A stretch of DNA of 64,000 bases from Viridibacterium silvisoli (lineage in GTDB: Bacteria > Pseudomonadota > Gammaproteobacteria > Burkholderiales > Rhodocyclaceae): NCBI RefSeq assembly GCF_036017035.1, contig NZ_JAYXHS010000001.1:558001-622000 (forward strand), in the 5' to 3' direction. Below the pieces are notes generated by a model. The model was not told where the DNA came from. It ran no database searches and saw nothing but the letters and a program-made list of their open reading frames with translations. Shown piece by piece: positions 34,757 through 43,047 of the stretch. A program made the position numbers and the translations under genes. Within the stretch, counting starts at the first letter, position 1, and each line of letters starts with the position of its first letter.

Positions 34757-35713
34757 TCAAGGACCTGGCGTGTGCCGGAGCCGCTGCCAGAGCTGCGCGA
34801 GCCAGGCCGCCTCCGCCAACACAATGGCGTTACCCGCCACCGCGCAGGTAATGCCCGCAAAGGTCCACCACGACCAGTCAAAATCCTCGAACCATGCGGA
34901 CAGCAGCAAGGCCAGAATCGGCACTGCCACTGCGATGTAGCCTGCGCGACCGGCACCAATGCGCCCCATCAAGGTCAGGTAGGCGGCAAAAGCCAGCACC
35001 GAGCCGAATACTGCAAGGTAGAGCAGCGAGGCGATGTAGCCGGGACTCAGGTCGAAGACCAGATCCTGCCCACGCGACAAGGTGATCAACAAGGCGGTGC
35101 CGCCACCGACCAGCATGCTGATCCCGGTTCCCGACAGCAGCGGGACTTGCGCATTGCGATTGCGTTGAGCGGCCAGGTTGCCCAGCGATGCAAGCAGTCC
35201 CGCCACCAGCCCGAAGGCAATCCCCCGCCAGCTGCTGGCATCGCGCGTAACGGCCAGCTCAGGCCAGAACACCAGCACGATACCCAGCACGCCGAGCGCG
35301 GCACCCACGACGGCCTGCGCGGTGAAGCGCCTGCCGAATGCCAGACGCATGCCAATGATATTGAAGGGCAGCATGCTCGAATTGAGCACAGCCATCAGGC
35401 CGGACGGAATGTAGCGCTCGGCCTCATACACACAGCTATAGCTCAGCCCGAACAGCAAGACGCCTTGCAAGGCGGCCCAGGCGAGATCGAGTGCGCCGAG
35501 CCGCATGCGCTCGCCCCGCAGTGCACTCCACAGCAACAACAGAACACCGGCCAGCAGGAAACGATAGGCGACGGAGGCCGTGGCTGGCACGACGCCGTAC
35601 TGGAAAGTGATGGCCAGCCAGGTCGAACCCCAGATCAATGACGCGCCGAGATACAGGGCGGCATTCGAGGGTTGCTCCCGCATGGAAGAGATAGGAGACG
35701 CAGGCGTCTCCAT
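34757..35713 (-). CDS. EamA (DMT) family transporter
   Basis: About 318 residues with ten predicted helices in two EamA repeats. Repeat 1 starts LYLGASLIWGSTWLAITFQY; repeat 2 lies near GIAFGLVAGLLASLGNLAAQ. These exporters move amino acids, metabolites or drugs across the inner membrane; the substrate cannot be read from sequence. Candidate starts are ATG at 35713 (chosen), 35683 and 35767. The last would overlap the upstream small membrane protein gene. None has a strong ribosome binding site. Confidence 0.88.
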   Translation of the reverse strand: METPASPISSMREQPSNAALYLGASLIWGSTWLAITFQYGVVPATASVAYRFLLAGVLLLLWSALRGERMRLGALDLAWAALQGVLLFGLSYSCVYEAERYIPSGLMAVLNSSMLPFNIIGMRLAFGRRFTAQAVVGAALGVLGIVLVFWPELAVTRDASSWRGIAFGLVAGLLASLGNLAAQRNRNAQVPLLSGTGISMLVGGGTALLITLSRGQDLVFDLSPGYIASLLYLAVFGSVLAFAAYLTLMGRIGAGRAGYIAVAVPILALLLSAWFEDFDWSWWTFAGITCAVAGNAIVLAEAAWLAQLWQRLRHTPGP

Positions 35714-35738
35714 CAGGGCAGGCGGTAGGCGAGAAACC

Positions 35739-35930
35739 TCATTGGCGATCCCTGCCGCCAGCCTCATCCGAAGCGCTCTTTGCCGGATCCGACGGCGCGG
35801 CGGGCTGCGGCGTGCGCTGGCCGGGTTCGCTGCCGGGAGCGCCGAACATGCGATACGCGACCAGCCTGACGATGAACACGATCACGACAACCAGAACGCT
35901 CGACAGCAGGATGAATTGGAATTTGTTCAC
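35739..35930 (-). CDS. Small single-pass membrane protein
   Basis: 63 residues from a GTG with AGGA upstream. One N-terminal helix (FILLSSVLVVVIVFIVRLVA) is followed by a Pro/Ser/Ala-rich charged tail. The clean anchor-plus-tail shape and tight spacing to the EamA gene support a real gene. Function unknown. Confidence 0.6.
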   Translation of the reverse strand: MNKFQFILLSSVLVVVIVFIVRLVAYRMFGAPGSEPGQRTPQPAAPSDPAKSASDEAGGRDRQ

Positions 35931-36253
35931 GTCGGGTCCTTGTCAGGTTTGCAAAAAAAGCGCGGACGCGGCGCGCCCCGACTCACCATCCCGACGTGCG
36001 ACAGCAAGGCCGTGCAGGCGCTTTCCACCAGACGCCCTTGCATCGGCCCGCAAGCTTAGCGCATTGCATGATGCCGGGCACGTCGCCTGCTACACAACGG
36101 ACTGTGACGAGACAAGATGCCATGACCGGGTCATCGATTGACCGGACGCCGCAAGTGCCCTGCGTTTGCGACTCCACGCACCCGCCCGCATGTTCAGACA
36201 CGTTGTCGTTCCGTTCATAAATATACATATTGCATTTTAAAAGGAGGCTGAAC
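35931..36253. other. Divergent promoter region
   Basis: 323 bases. The segment 36215-36245 is A/T-rich (ATAAATATACATATT) and ends in AAGGAGG, so it is the likely -10 and ribosome-binding region of the lipoprotein gene. No gene is visible. Confidence 0.5.
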
Positions 36254-36673
36254 ATGTACACCAATCACTTCACAACCGTGCCGAAACGCGCAGCCCTGGC
36301 CATGATCGCTGCCGCGACCCTGCTGAGTGCATGCGGCGGTGGCGGCGATGCCGGCCCCGAAGCGCTGCCTGATTCGATCACGATCACATCCCTCGACGGC
36401 CCGAGCGGCGTCACGGGTGGTACGGAGACAACGCTCAACGTAAAGGTTGCCACGACGGGTGGCATCGGCGCAGGTGAAATCACCTATACGTGGGAGCAGA
36501 CAGAAGGCACCGCAGTGCTCAGCAAGACGCAATCCAACGGCAATTACGAGTCGACCCTGACGATACGCCCCGCCCCCGTTCTGACGACGGGTAGTTCGGT
36601 GACCTTCAAGGTCACGACGACGGCCCGCGGCAAGACCTCGTCGCAATCGAAGACCATCCCGGTCAATCCGTAA
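36254..36673 (+). CDS. Small lipoprotein with one Ig-like domain
   Basis: 139 residues. The ATG at 36254 is preceded by AAGGAGGCTGAAC, an excellent site; the in-frame ATG 24 bases upstream is not. Signal peptide with lipobox LLSAC followed by GGGG, a common tether. The rest is a single beta-sandwich of PKD/Ig type (SITITSLDGPSGVTGGTETT, EITYTWEQTEGTAVLSKTQ, SSVTFKVTTTARGKTSSQSK). Probably anchored to the outer membrane facing the periplasm or surface. Role unknown; many similar stand-alone lipoproteins exist. Confidence 0.8.
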   Translation: MYTNHFTTVPKRAALAMIAAATLLSACGGGGDAGPEALPDSITITSLDGPSGVTGGTETTLNVKVATTGGIGAGEITYTWEQTEGTAVLSKTQSNGNYESTLTIRPAPVLTTGSSVTFKVTTTARGKTSSQSKTIPVNP

Positions 36674-36831
36674 GCATCGTTCGATGCGCAAGCGCACGGC
36701 CAGCTGCATGCAAGTGCGGCTGGCCGTGCGCGCATGCACTCACCCCGGACTGAATTGCATTTGCACTAATCATTGATACGTCCCTTGTGCGGCCCATTAG
36801 AATCAGGGATTCGTCTCCAGGGGAAATCATC

Positions 36832-37878
36832 ATGTCCAGCGCTACCGATCAGCCCACACGCATTCCCTATGCGCAGTTGTGCGCGGCTGTTCAATCCGCT
36901 CTACAGGCACACGGCGTGTCACCGGAAATTGCCAGTATCGAAGCCCGCATCATGGCGGAGGCCGATCTGCACGGCACGCCATCGCATGGCGTCAAGATGC
37001 TGCCGGCATTGCTGCGCGGCTTCGACACAGGCCGGTCCAAAGCGCAACCCGCGCTGAAGTTCACGCGCGAATTCGGCGCCATCTGCGTACTCGATGGCGA
37101 CAACGGCCCCGGCCGTTACGTCGCGGCCACGGCCATGCAGGCTGCTGTCGATCGAGCCCGGCAGTTCGGTGTCGGCGTCTGTCTCGCGACTCACACCACG
37201 CACTGGGGCCGTGCCCACGCCTATGCGCTGCGTGCCGCGCAGGCGGGCTGCATCGGCCTCTGCAGCACCAACGCCATCCAGACCATGGCAGCCTGGGGCG
37301 CAACACGGCCGGTGATCGGCAACAACCCACTGGCCATTGGCGTACCACGTGCTGCGGGCAAGCACCCGGTGGTACTCGATATCGCCATGAGTCAGGCGGC
37401 CGTCGGCAAGGTCACGACCTGGCTGCGTGAAGGCAAGGAGTTGCCAGCCGGCTGGGGCGTGGACGCCAACGGCAAGCCGACGACGGATGCCAAAGCCATA
37501 CTTGGCGGCGCCGTATCGCCCATGGGCGGACACAAGGGGGCGGGGCTCGCACTGATGCTGGAATTCATGACGGCAGCGCTCGGCAGCGGGCTGTTCTGCC
37601 GCGACATCACCGCCCCCGGCGGCGCAGTCGAGACGGAGGCCAGCAAGCTCTTCATCGCGCTCGACGTCGCCGCCTTCCGTGATGATGGCATCGCTGGATT
37701 CGACACACAGGTCGACGACTACCTCGACTACCTGCGCCAGGAGGCCAGCACGCGCGAAGCCTTCCTCTTCCCCGGAGAACGCGGCTGGACCGAGGCGGAG
37801 ATCAACCTGCGTGAGGGCGTGCCGCTGCATGCCGAGATCGTGGCGCAACTGGAACAAGCCGGCGTGGTGCTGGGCTGA
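36832..37878 (+). CDS. Ldh2-family malate/L-lactate-type dehydrogenase
   Basis: A 348-residue NAD(P)-dependent oxidoreductase of the malate/lactate dehydrogenase type-2 family (also includes ureidoglycolate and delta-1-piperideine-2-carboxylate reductases). Features: HGTPSHGVKMLPALLRGFDT, GVGVCLATHTTHWGRAHAYA with the catalytic-region His, NAIQTMAAWGATRPVIGNNP, and MGGHKGAGLALMLEFMTAAL near the C-terminus. The 2-oxo acid or imine substrate cannot be assigned with confidence. It is a single-gene unit, followed by a REP-like element. Confidence 0.9.
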   Translation: MSSATDQPTRIPYAQLCAAVQSALQAHGVSPEIASIEARIMAEADLHGTPSHGVKMLPALLRGFDTGRSKAQPALKFTREFGAICVLDGDNGPGRYVAATAMQAAVDRARQFGVGVCLATHTTHWGRAHAYALRAAQAGCIGLCSTNAIQTMAAWGATRPVIGNNPLAIGVPRAAGKHPVVLDIAMSQAAVGKVTTWLREGKELPAGWGVDANGKPTTDAKAILGGAVSPMGGHKGAGLALMLEFMTAALGSGLFCRDITAPGGAVETEASKLFIALDVAAFRDDGIAGFDTQVDDYLDYLRQEASTREAFLFPGERGWTEAEINLREGVPLHAEIVAQLEQAGVVLG

Positions 37879-37916
37879 CAAGAAATCAATCCAAGCTCAG
37901 CTCACCCGGCATTGAG

Positions 37917-37969
37917 GTAGCCCGGACGAAGGCTTGCCGGAAGCCGGAAGTCGGCGCGCCGGGCGCTAC
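37917..37969. repeat. REP-like element, GTAGCCCGG family
   Basis: Starts GTAGCCCGGACGAAGG and ends CCGGGCGCTAC. The ends are inverted copies apart from a 2-base insertion, and an inner CCGG palindrome is present. It lies between two converging genes, like the other two elements in the window. Confidence 0.55.
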
Positions 37970-37982
37970 GAAGCGCAGCGCG

Positions 37983-40025
37983 TCACTCTTCCAGCGCCTG
38001 CACCTCTTTTACCTTTGCTTCCTTGGGCGGCCAGAAGAAATCTCGCGGCCGTCGCACAAAGCGACGCAGCAGCAGGCGCAGCAGGCCCTTCGTATCGGAG
38101 AAGCGCACACGGCGTGACTTCAATGCCACGTTCATCGCCAGCGAGAAGCTCACGGCCAGATTGGTCATGCCGATCAGGATCACGCCGACGGCACACACCA
38201 GCGCCTCGGTCCAGAACACCTGGAAATCCAGCGCCTGCAAACCGTACGCAAGATTTGCCGCACCGAAGGTGACGTGGCGGATATCCAGTGGCAGGCCGAG
38301 CAGGAAGCCCAGTGTGCCCATGCAGCCCAGCATGAAGCCGAAGATGAAGTTGCCGGCCAATGCCCCCAGATTGTGTTCGACGTAGACCGCAAGTCGTTCG
38401 AGTCGCACCTCGCCAAGCAGGCGCCGCAGCCAACGCACACGCCGCAAGCGATCCGGCACGCGGTTGTAGATTGCCTTGTTGTCGTAGTAGCCGGTGACGA
38501 GACCCGACAGGAACAGGCACACGCCGGCAATCGCAGCGTGGGGCAGCGCCATGCTGAACAGCGGATGCAGATCGTGCAGCATGCTGCGCGCCTTCTCTAC
38601 CGACGCAGCGGGCACGCCGAAGATCTGCACCCATGCGTAGGCGATGCCCAGTGAGGTGAGAAAGGCCAGCAACACATTGCCGGCAATCGCGATGAATTGC
38701 GAGCGACACACCTGGACGATCAGCTCGCTCATCTCCTCTACCCGACTCGTACCATGCTTGCGCGGATCGAGCGCAGCGGCGAGCGTAGCCGCCGTCATCG
38801 CCGGCTGCTTGGTGGCAATCGTGAAGCCGAGCAGGTGCACCAGCACGAAGCCCAGACCATAGTTGAGACTGAAACCGAGCGCCTCCCACAGCGGAGGCAG
38901 ATGCAGCATGGCGATCAGCATCTTGATGAGCGCCATGAAGCCAACAATGATCCCCGCGCCCGCCGCTGCGCGGAACATCGCGTAGAACTCGCTGCGGTCA
39001 CGCGTCACGTAGTGCTCGCCGGTCTTGCTGGCGTGCTCCGTCACCTGCAAGGACAACAGGTCAGTCACGCTGGTCACCAGCTCGCGCACACTGTGGCGGC
39101 GGCATTCGGCCTTGACCAGATAGAAGAAGAAATCAAAAGCTATCTGTACCCGCTCCTCGCGAGGGCTCGGCATGAGCAGGGCCAGCATCTCGCGCATGCG
39201 CTCGATGATCTGGAACGCGCGGGTCAAGTGCCAGGACAGGCGCACTGCGGCGCCCGCTTCGTGCGACAGTTTGCGGATGCGCACCAGCGCGTCGCAACAC
39301 TGCTGCAGCAGTACATCGGCATGTGCGCTATCCGGCCATTCGTCCGACTCGCCCAGCAGCGCACCCTGCATGCTGACAATCACCGTCTCGAACTCGCGTT
39401 GTTGCGCGAGAAAGGGGGACTCGTATTCGGACAACGCCGGGTAGTAGCGCACCAGGTCGGGCTCCAGCCCGAGCGCTGCAAGGCGCACCGTCAGTACGCG
39501 CAAGCTCTCGCACATCTCCTTGCGGATCTGTATCTGCCCTGCCGTCGGCGTCTCGGTACTGAAGCCGATGGTATGCAGCAATTCGGCCCATAGCTCTCGG
39601 GGCGTCGAGGCCAGCCACTCGGCGTCGTCGCTGTGCTCGAACACCTCCTCGATGAGATCGCGCAGGAAGCGCGGATCGAGCGCCGGGGGCAACAGGCGAT
39701 TGCCGATACGCTGTCGCAACTCGGTAAAGAAGCCGGTATTACCGAGGATGCCACTCTCGGCATAGACGAAGAAGTGATTGCGTGCCGCCAGCAAGGAGGA
39801 GAGGTACTCGCGCAGGCCCGCCGCCAGTTGCGGCCGGCTACGCAACACGTCGATCAACAGACGGATGCGCCCTTCGCGCTGTTCGGTTGGTTCTCCGCGC
39901 GCAGGGCGCAGATGGCGCATCAACTGAACCAGCTGCGCAGCATCGTTGTCTGCGGCTTCAGCCCGCGCTACGCCGGGGGGGTAGCGGCGTGCAATATCCT
40001 CAAGCAGGGGGTGCAATGCAATCAT
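37983..40025 (-). CDS. SpecificRecomb-family ('site-specific recombinase' Gcr) membrane protein
   Basis: 680 residues, full length for the family found widely in betaproteobacteria. The N-terminal 330 residues are soluble and helical. The C-terminal half has about seven strong membrane helices, for example GAGIIVGFMALIKMLIAMLH, FSLNYGLGFVLVHLLGFTIA and HAAIAGVCLFLSGLVTGYYD. It also carries the highly conserved ATKQPAMTAATLAAAL and GYYDNKAIYNRVPDRL. The family name comes from a Neisseria gene and implies DNA recombination. I see no recombinase fold or catalytic Tyr/Ser arrangement, and the topology argues for a membrane function. The actual role is unknown. Confidence 0.85.
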   Translation of the reverse strand: MIALHPLLEDIARRYPPGVARAEAADNDAAQLVQLMRHLRPARGEPTEQREGRIRLLIDVLRSRPQLAAGLREYLSSLLAARNHFFVYAESGILGNTGFFTELRQRIGNRLLPPALDPRFLRDLIEEVFEHSDDAEWLASTPRELWAELLHTIGFSTETPTAGQIQIRKEMCESLRVLTVRLAALGLEPDLVRYYPALSEYESPFLAQQREFETVIVSMQGALLGESDEWPDSAHADVLLQQCCDALVRIRKLSHEAGAAVRLSWHLTRAFQIIERMREMLALLMPSPREERVQIAFDFFFYLVKAECRRHSVRELVTSVTDLLSLQVTEHASKTGEHYVTRDRSEFYAMFRAAAGAGIIVGFMALIKMLIAMLHLPPLWEALGFSLNYGLGFVLVHLLGFTIATKQPAMTAATLAAALDPRKHGTSRVEEMSELIVQVCRSQFIAIAGNVLLAFLTSLGIAYAWVQIFGVPAASVEKARSMLHDLHPLFSMALPHAAIAGVCLFLSGLVTGYYDNKAIYNRVPDRLRRVRWLRRLLGEVRLERLAVYVEHNLGALAGNFIFGFMLGCMGTLGFLLGLPLDIRHVTFGAANLAYGLQALDFQVFWTEALVCAVGVILIGMTNLAVSFSLAMNVALKSRRVRFSDTKGLLRLLLRRFVRRPRDFFWPPKEAKVKEVQALEE

Positions 40026-40156
40026 GCGTGCCTTTCGTGGCGTGAATCAGGCTGCGCCCGGAACAGGCAGTTTAACTTCTTGACCTCGCCACCATGCGGC
40101 GGCCGATGATTGACAGCATCTCGCAGGGATTTGTTCAGTGCCCTATCGCAGGTAGC

Positions 40157-40669
40157 ATGCCAGGCATGGCGAACACCCCGGATTCCGCAGCAACGCACGA
40201 AGGCCAGACAACGACGGCAGCACGGTGGCAGGTGCATTGCGACGGCACTGCCCACCCCAACCCCGGACGCATGAGCATCGGTGTCGTCGTAACCGCACCC
40301 GATGGCGTGCAGCACTCCCTGTCGCGCGCCCTCGGTGCGTCAGGATGCAATAACGAGGCGGAAGCACGCGCCTTGATTGCGGCCCTGCAACTACTGCATG
40401 ACCTGGGTGCTGAGCAGCGACCGCTGCAGATCCATAGCGACAGCAGCGTGCTCGTCGCGCAACTGGCCGGCGCGACACCTGTTGCACGTCTGGCACACGT
40501 CTTCGACGAAGCACGCGTGCTGCTGGCGGGCTTTGGCGATGCAAGACTGGTGTGGGTGCCCCGCCATCGCAACAGGATGGCTGACACGCTGGCGCGCGCG
40601 GCGCTCGACCTGGCCGACAAGAGCGACCTGAAGCCTCGCCCGAAGAAACGTCAGGCGCGCCGCCGGTAG
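40157..40669 (+). CDS. RNase HI-like protein
   Basis: About 170 residues from the ATG at 40157 (AGGT upstream; the first ATG of the frame lies 63 bases earlier). The RNase H fold is clear: VHCDGTAHPNPGRMSIGVVV with the first catalytic Asp, NNEAEARALIAALQLL with Glu, LQIHSDSSVLVAQLAG with the second Asp, and NRMADTLARAALD with the third Asp. All four active-site acids are present. This is the short 'RVT_3/ribonuclease HI family' type rather than rnhA itself. The C-terminus is very basic (PRPKKRQARRR), suggesting nucleic-acid contact. It is divergent from the SpecificRecomb gene. Confidence 0.88.
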   Translation: MPGMANTPDSAATHEGQTTTAARWQVHCDGTAHPNPGRMSIGVVVTAPDGVQHSLSRALGASGCNNEAEARALIAALQLLHDLGAEQRPLQIHSDSSVLVAQLAGATPVARLAHVFDEARVLLAGFGDARLVWVPRHRNRMADTLARAALDLADKSDLKPRPKKRQARRR

Positions 40670-40744
40670 CGCGCGAGATTCATTCACGCCCCCGATCGCC
40701 CCCTGGAGAATGACGAATACATTATCCAGGGAGACTTCAGAGAT

Positions 40745-41245
40745 TCAGTGCCGGCCCTCTGGATTGCCTTGATAGCCTGCGCGCTCCAGGCGATCTTCGA
40801 GTTCGCCCAGATGCGCGGCAACACCATTTCCCGACTCCTGCACGACACGCAAGACCGTTGCCTCCTGCTTGGCCAGATAGTCGAGCAGGATAGCCTGCTG
40901 CGCGGCGTCGCGCTCGCCGATCTGGCCAAGCGCGGTCTCGAGATAGTTGCGCAACTCCGTGAAGCGCGAGGCTTCGGCCGTGTCCGCCAGGCTGCGCTGT
41001 GCTGCCAGCTCCTTGGCATGACGGCGTGATTCGATCAGCAGCGTGGTTTGCAGATTCGCCACGAAACCGAAGAACAGAACCGACAGGAGGACCAGCAGCG
41101 CCAGCAGGATGGCGCCGAGTGGCGCATTCACCGTGGTCACGCCCAGCGACACGCTGCCAGGCGCCGTAATGGCCTGCCAGTTGAAGATGATGAACGCCAT
41201 GCTGCAGGCCACGACGATCAACAGCACCAGAGTACGGATCCGCAT
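40745..41245 (-). CDS. LapA-like membrane protein with coiled-coil tail
   Basis: 166 residues from ATG 41245 (GAGGT upstream). Two helices near the N-terminus (TLVLLIVVACSMAFIIFNWQ; LGAILLALLVLLSVLFFGFV) match the LapA (lipopolysaccharide assembly protein A) domain. They are followed by a long cytosolic coiled coil (KELAAQRSLADTAEASRFTE...). In E. coli LapA helps control LpxC turnover; whether this protein does so is unproven. No LapB gene is adjacent. Confidence 0.72.
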   Translation of the reverse strand: MRIRTLVLLIVVACSMAFIIFNWQAITAPGSVSLGVTTVNAPLGAILLALLVLLSVLFFGFVANLQTTLLIESRRHAKELAAQRSLADTAEASRFTELRNYLETALGQIGERDAAQQAILLDYLAKQEATVLRVVQESGNGVAAHLGELEDRLERAGYQGNPEGRH

Positions 41246-41417
41246 GAAATCTACCTCGCTGAGGGGTGACAATTAGGTGACGGAATTGCGCGACGCATAT
41301 CCGGAGTGCATCAGACAAGACATCGGCGAGGCGCGATCGTTCCTACGATAGCCCAGCCACTCGTGATTTGCGATGTGCGTCGCAACGTGCGTGCCAACAT
41401 GCACCCCAGGAAAGCAA

Positions 41418-41441
41418 AAACGGGCTGCAAGCAGCCCGTTT
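41418..41441 (-). terminator. Terminator of the GH43 gene
   Basis: An 11-bp stem (AAACGGGCTGC / GCAGCCCGTTT) with a 2-base loop. On the minus strand it ends in a T run, 27 bases past the stop. Confidence 0.9.
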
Positions 41442-41467
41442 CCATATCTTCAATGACACAGCATGTG

Positions 41468-42745
41468 TCAGTACTTCGGCCAGCCTGACGAATCCCAGTT
41501 GAGATCGTTGATCAGCATTTTCGGTGCACCGTTGGCGGTAGCATCGTAGGCGTGGCGAATGATCACCGAGGTGCCGTAGATGTCCTGACCGCCCGGGCCC
41601 TTCCATACGTCATTGCCGGCATCCAGCACCGTGCCACCACCGCTCTTCATGTCCTTGCCACTCTTGTCGAGGTAAGGGCCGGTGATGCTGGTCGAGCGAC
41701 CGTAAGCGATCTTGTAGGTGCTATCCACGCCCGCGCAGCACTTGTCGATCGACACGAAGAGATAGTAGTAGCCGCTGCGATAGATGATGGTCGGTGCCTC
41801 GATGCCGCCCGAGCGCGTCGCCAGCGTCGTCAGCGAACCCGTTGGCTTCATCGTGCTCTTGTCGAGCTTGGTCAGCTGGATACCGTTCCAGAACGAACCG
41901 AAGGTCAGCCAGGGATTGCCGTCCTTGTCGATCGTCAGGTTCGGGTCGATGGCGTTGTAGTTGTTGGACGCCGTCGAGCGGATCACCAGACCATCATCAC
42001 GCCAGCTGCCGGACGAGATGCTGCTGGCCGACATCAGACCGATGGCCGACACATTGCTGCCGAAAGTGGAGATCGAGTAGTACAGGTACACGCGGCCGTT
42101 GTAGGTCGACAAGTCCGGGGCCCAGACATCCAGATTCGTGTGGTTGGGCACATAAGTCTTCCACCAGCTCGGACGGCTCAGGAATATCTGTGGCGTGCTG
42201 GCCCAGGTCACGCCGTTGTCGTTCGAATAGCGCACCTGGATGCCGGTGCCGGTATGCATCTGCCACCAGGTACTGCCTTCCTTGGTGAGTGTCGGATCGT
42301 GCGCGCCAACATCGCCCTTGAGCGGCCAGAAGCCGCTGCCCGGCCCACCCGCGACGCTGCTCGAACTGCTCGAAGCCTTGCTGGAGCTGCTGCTGGATTT
42401 CGACGAGGAGGCCGAACTGGCGACACTGCTACTGGACTTCGACGAAGCGATGGAACTCGCCACGCTTGAGGAGCTGCCGCCGCTGGCCGTTGGCCCGACC
42501 GAACACCATGCGCTGGCGGTGAAGCTGTTCGAGGGGAAGAGCGAGGTCTGGCATGTGAAGTTGCCGGTCAGCGTGGCATACACGAAGGACCCGGACTTGC
42601 CGAGCGCCACCGTATGCGTACCCGTCATCGCGCAAGCACTGCCAACCTGCGCGCACTTCGTATAACCACTCGGATAGTCAGTTGCCGCAAAAGCCGTGGT
42701 CGCCATGCCCAACAGGCAGGCGCCAGCCCATAGTTTGAGTCTCAT
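41468..42745 (-). CDS. Secreted GH43 endo-arabinanase-type enzyme with poly-Ser linker
   Basis: 425 residues. ATG 42745 follows GGAGGAG; an earlier in-frame ATG is unsupported. Signal peptide MRLKLWAGACLLGMATTAFA. A roughly 65-residue four-Cys domain (YPSGYTKCAQVGSACAMTG, FTASAWCSVGP), possibly carbohydrate-binding, follows. Then comes about 50 residues of Ser/Ala linker. The catalytic domain is five-blade beta-propeller GH43: GAHDPTLTKEG (general base Asp), NYNAIDPNLTID (second Asp) and GGIEAPTIIYRSGYYYLFVS (catalytic Glu). DVWAPDLSTYNGRVYLYYS also fits arabinan endo-1,5-alpha-L-arabinanases. The protein should act outside the cell on pectin side chains. Serine linkers of this kind are typical of Cellvibrio and relatives. 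Confidence 0.9.
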   Translation of the reverse strand: MRLKLWAGACLLGMATTAFAATDYPSGYTKCAQVGSACAMTGTHTVALGKSGSFVYATLTGNFTCQTSLFPSNSFTASAWCSVGPTASGGSSSSVASSIASSKSSSSVASSASSSKSSSSSSKASSSSSSVAGGPGSGFWPLKGDVGAHDPTLTKEGSTWWQMHTGTGIQVRYSNDNGVTWASTPQIFLSRPSWWKTYVPNHTNLDVWAPDLSTYNGRVYLYYSISTFGSNVSAIGLMSASSISSGSWRDDGLVIRSTASNNYNAIDPNLTIDKDGNPWLTFGSFWNGIQLTKLDKSTMKPTGSLTTLATRSGGIEAPTIIYRSGYYYLFVSIDKCCAGVDSTYKIAYGRSTSITGPYLDKSGKDMKSGGGTVLDAGNDVWKGPGGQDIYGTSVIIRHAYDATANGAPKMLINDLNWDSSGWPKY

Positions 42746-43047
42746 TGTCTGCTCCTCCAAAGGATGTATGTGCGGCATCGCCCGCCATACTTTTTTGTAT
42801 GTATTTGTTTTAAAGGCGAATTTAAAGAAGTCGCCCTCGACGGATTCTAGTTGCAATGCCGGGGCACACCAATAAATTTCGATGCTGCGCTGCGTGTCGC
42901 AACACCATCAGCCTACCCACCACGGCCCGCTCTTTCTTGATCGCGCTTGCTGCAAAGCCTGCCCTTTGTGGCAGCAAGCCGTTAGAAGCTCATTTGGCTA
43001 AAGTAAGATCAGGGCCCACCCCGAATCACGCCGAACAAGGAAGCACC
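42746..43047. other. Divergent region between GH43 and frmA genes
   Basis: 302 bases containing an A/T-rich stretch (42785-42835) that is the likely GH43 promoter, and the palindrome annotated separately. No gene is visible. The frmA side shows no clear FrmR-type operator. Confidence 0.5.
42786..42801. promoter_or_regulatory. Candidate operator CATAC-TTTTTT-GTATG
   Basis: A perfect 5-bp inverted repeat around six T, about 40 bases upstream of the GH43 start in the A/T-rich promoter area. A weaker ATAC-TTTC-GTAT occurs near 62150. Could be a sugar-responsive regulator site or chance. Confidence 0.35.

Noticed and set aside
34649..35641. A 330-codon frame opposite the EamA gene
   Set aside because: Antisense of a ten-helix transporter; its Gln/His-rich composition is the expected reverse of membrane-helix codons.
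38697..39593. A 298-codon frame opposite the SpecificRecomb gene
   Set aside because: Shadow of a conserved membrane-protein gene; no start signal or domain.
41552..42469. A 305-codon frame opposite the GH43 gene
   Set aside because: Antisense of an assigned catalytic domain and serine linker; no independent support.
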